A program made the position numbers and the translations under genes. 7,333 bases of DNA from Methylobacter sp. Its GTDB lineage: Bacteria; Pseudomonadota; Gammaproteobacteria; Methylococcales; Methylomonadaceae. The stretch spans positions 1-7,333 of the forward strand of contig JAQTLI010000133.1 in NCBI GenBank assembly GCA_028714995.1, written 5' to 3'. Below, piece after piece: positions 6,098 through 7,333 of this stretch. Each line of letters opens with the position of its first letter. The stretch's first letter is position 1. The notes below the pieces were generated by a model, which had not been told where the DNA came from, did not search any database, and saw only the letters and a list, made by a program, of their open reading frames with translations.

Positions 6098-6652
6098 ATG
6101 TTTAGAATTTACAAATTTATCCTCATACTGTCTATGCTGGTCATGCCGGTATTTGCAGTGAATGCCGAAGAATCTTCTTCCCACAACGACAAATCCCAAA
6201 AAATTATTATCCACTTTCATACCATGTTCGGTGTGGATAAGCCGTTTTTGTCGAGCAACCCTTCCCAGTCTTCCGATCCCACTGTGCGAGGCGTGCTGGG
6301 CGATTATCAGTCTTGGAAGATTAACAGATCGGTTAATGGAATATTGTTTGCGGACGGCAGACTGATTATCAACATTAAAGGACTTATTTTTGGCGACGGA
6401 AGCCCCAATGATGAAGACCATTTCCGGGCGCTGGTGAGTTGTCAGCTGACCCCCGATGTGCCCGGCGGTGAAGCCGCCACTTTTTCCAATTTTATCACCG
6501 CTCCCTTTCCCGTCCATAACCCCATAGGCAAGGGCAATGCCAAAATCGACGCGAAGATCCCGCTTCCCAGTCCTTGCGTAGCGCCGGTCGTGATGATTTT
6601 AAACGGCAATCCGGCGGATGGAAATGTATGGTTTGCCATTACCGGCAATTAA
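6098..6652 (+). CDS. Small secreted protein of an uncharacterised family
   Basis: The 184-residue product begins with a signal peptide (MFRIYKFILILSMLVMPVFA then VNA; cleavage likely after Ala23) and is probably periplasmic or exported. GAGGA (6086-6090) lies seven bases before the ATG. The mature part has the pattern of a widespread but functionally unknown secreted family: TMFGVD (42-47), VRGVLGDY (63-70), GILFADGRLIINIKGLIF (81-98), HFRALVSC (108-115), KIDAKIPLPSPCVAP (149-163) and WFAITG (178-183). Cys115 and Cys160 are the only cysteines in the mature chain and probably form a disulfide. The alternating hydrophobic pattern suggests a beta-rich fold. It stands alone between mobile-element relics, with an inverted repeat upstream (6005-6052). 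I know no activity or partner for it. Confidence 0.85.
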   Translation: MFRIYKFILILSMLVMPVFAVNAEESSSHNDKSQKIIIHFHTMFGVDKPFLSSNPSQSSDPTVRGVLGDYQSWKINRSVNGILFADGRLIINIKGLIFGDGSPNDEDHFRALVSCQLTPDVPGGEAATFSNFITAPFPVHNPIGKGNAKIDAKIPLPSPCVAPVVMILNGNPADGNVWFAITGN

Positions 6653-6736
6653 GCCCGGATATTCTGTTAACAAAGCGGATGATAAAAATACCGCCGAGGC
6701 AGGGAGGCGCATCCGCCTAGCGCGCTGGTTCTCAAT

Positions 6737-6785
6737 CTCCAGCTTCCTGAGCAGCTTAACAAAAGCTATTACTCCCAAGCTGGAG
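6737..6785. repeat. Nested inverted repeats next to the transposase fossil
   Basis: CTCCAGCTT (6737-6745) and AAGCTGGAG (6777-6785) are perfect complements. Inside them AGCTT (6753-6757) and AAGCT (6763-6767) form a second stem. The right outer arm ends four bases before the fossil transposase stop codon (6791-6789, minus strand). The structure may be the terminal region of that insertion sequence, or a copy of a dispersed CCAAGCTGGAGC-type intergenic repeat. Confidence 0.45.
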
Positions 6786-6788
6786 CTC

Positions 6789-7127
6789 TCATCGTGATGC
6801 ATATCTCATGGCGATAAGTTCTTGGGATTCCTGCGCGATGGCAAAATCGCGCAGCGCTGTAATCCAATCCACATGGACTTGGACCCACTAGGGGGCCGTC
6901 CGTGCTTATGGCCGAGTAACTGCCTAAGTTTGCCAACAAGACGACCACCTCACCCAGATGCTGTGGAATCGGTGGAGGATGGCAACGCTTGACCAACACA
7001 TAAGCCGCCGCAATTTCTCCGGGTCAAAAACAATTTCGTGATTCATCTCCGGACAAGCAGGGCCTGTTGAGGCTAATAGGTTTTGTTGATCACTACAAAT
7101 GCCTGTTGTGCACACTAAACCGGCCAA
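6789..7127 (-). pseudogene. 3' fossil of an IS4/Tn5-type transposase
   Basis: Minus-strand reading in successive frames recovers the C-terminal region of an IS4-family, Tn5-like transposase. First CPEMNHEIVFDPE, then in another frame AAYVLVKRCHPPPIPQHLG and EVVVLLANLG, then in a third GHKHGRPPSGSKSMWIGLQR, and finally DFAIAQESQELIAMRYASR with a stop at 6791-6789. Family members read roughly E-VFD-EE--AAY, KK-PP--PPTL-EV--LIA-LGG, GRK-DGPPG-K-MWIGLQR and LRDFA in one frame. At least three indels separate the pieces; between IGLQR and DFAIAQ a single missing base restores LRD. The N-terminal catalytic part (first D and most of the DDE core) is absent. A 9-bp hairpin at 6831-6854 lies within this coding relic. 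The element is long inactive. Confidence 0.7.
6831..6854. repeat. Perfect 9-bp hairpin
   Basis: CTGCGCGAT (6831-6839) and ATCGCGCAG (6846-6854) pair perfectly around GGCAAA. There is no T-run on either side. The hairpin coincides with codons of the transposase fossil (LRDFAIAQ), so it may be a by-product of that coding sequence rather than a separate element. Confidence 0.5.
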
Positions 7128-7287
7128 TCAAATTAACTATGCAAAAGACTGGTTTGTGTCGAAGGACTAAACCGTTCACGCGGTATTGACGCTGCGATCA
7201 TAAGCTTGAGGGTGGTTGAAAGAGTGTGACTGTTTCCTACGTTAAGGAATGAGGCAATCCGCCTTGTTTCAAGATAGGAGCAGTGTC

Positions 7288-7333
7288 ATGATTTCGACAA
7301 CTAAACCCATTACCCCGTTGCGCCAACGCATGA
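7288..7333 (+). CDS. Tyrosine recombinase N-terminus, IS91-associated type (partial)
   Basis: Only the first 15 codons are present (MISTTKPITPLRQRM); the gene runs off the right end. AGGAG (7276-7280) lies seven bases before the ATG. The opening TTKP-TPLRQRM is typical of tyrosine-type integrases that sit beside IS91-family transposases, where the protein usually continues IEDM-LR-L-P-TQ--YI. If so, the window ends inside or at the edge of an IS91-like element whose left boundary should lie between about 7128 and 7287, though no terminus is recognisable. The identification rests on very few residues. Confidence 0.6.
   Translation, partial: MISTTKPITPLRQRM

Noticed and set aside
6769..7127. 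Overlapping minus-strand frames of 67-76 codons taken as separate small genes
   Set aside because: Pieces of several frames join into one IS4-type transposase C-terminus, so they are parts of a single decayed gene.
1..7333. CRISPR array, tRNA or rRNA genes
   Set aside because: No regularly spaced direct repeats, tRNA cloverleaf or rRNA-like conserved stretches were seen on either strand.

Overview
The window looks like an accessory stretch of a proteobacterial chromosome, most likely gammaproteobacterial. This is judged from a YadG/YadH-type ABC export pair, a short single-domain tyrosine recombinase of a kind common in that group, purple-bacterial style Shine-Dalgarno sites and moderate GC. 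A methanotroph-like host is possible but cannot be settled from this sequence. Intact genes are few. They are separated by long spacers full of inverted repeats, decayed mobile DNA and RNA control elements.

Left part (1-2290): a strong intrinsic terminator (143-178, + strand) closes a transcript entering from the left. After a gene-poor spacer rich in inverted repeats there is a 64-bp structure with the layout of an integron attC site (488-551). Next, on the minus strand, is a gene for a secreted, cysteine-containing protein of unknown function (1953 to 637). Its leader contains a GEMM-I type cyclic-dinucleotide riboswitch (about 2230-2152) merged with an intrinsic terminator (2168-2106). The gene is therefore probably switched by c-di-GMP or a related dinucleotide through premature termination. 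The attC-like site lies just beyond its stop codon, so the gene may be, or may once have been, an integron cassette.

Middle part (2290-4880): about 730 bp of non-coding sequence holds degraded repeat-like segments. It is followed by a promoter candidate with a perfect inverted repeat at the expected transcription start. Then come two overlapping + strand genes, an ABC ATPase (3023-3976) and its ABC-2 permease (3973-4734), which together should form one exporter. A hairpin separates them from the convergent recombinase gene.

Right part (4880-7333): the short tyrosine recombinase on the minus strand is broken twice over. A one-base frameshift lies near its N-terminus, and His replaces the catalytic Tyr. 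Its Shine-Dalgarno sequence sits in a hairpin. After a 580-bp spacer comes a small secreted protein of an uncharacterised family (6098-6652). Beyond it is the fossil 3' end of an IS4/Tn5-type transposase (about 7127-6789, minus strand, several frameshifts). The window ends in the first 15 codons of a second recombinase, which resembles the integrases that accompany IS91-type elements.

Overall this is a mobile-element landing zone around two envelope or secreted-protein genes and one exporter operon. The best candidates for something new are the riboswitch-controlled secreted protein beside an attC-like site, and the catalytic-residue loss in the otherwise well kept recombinase.
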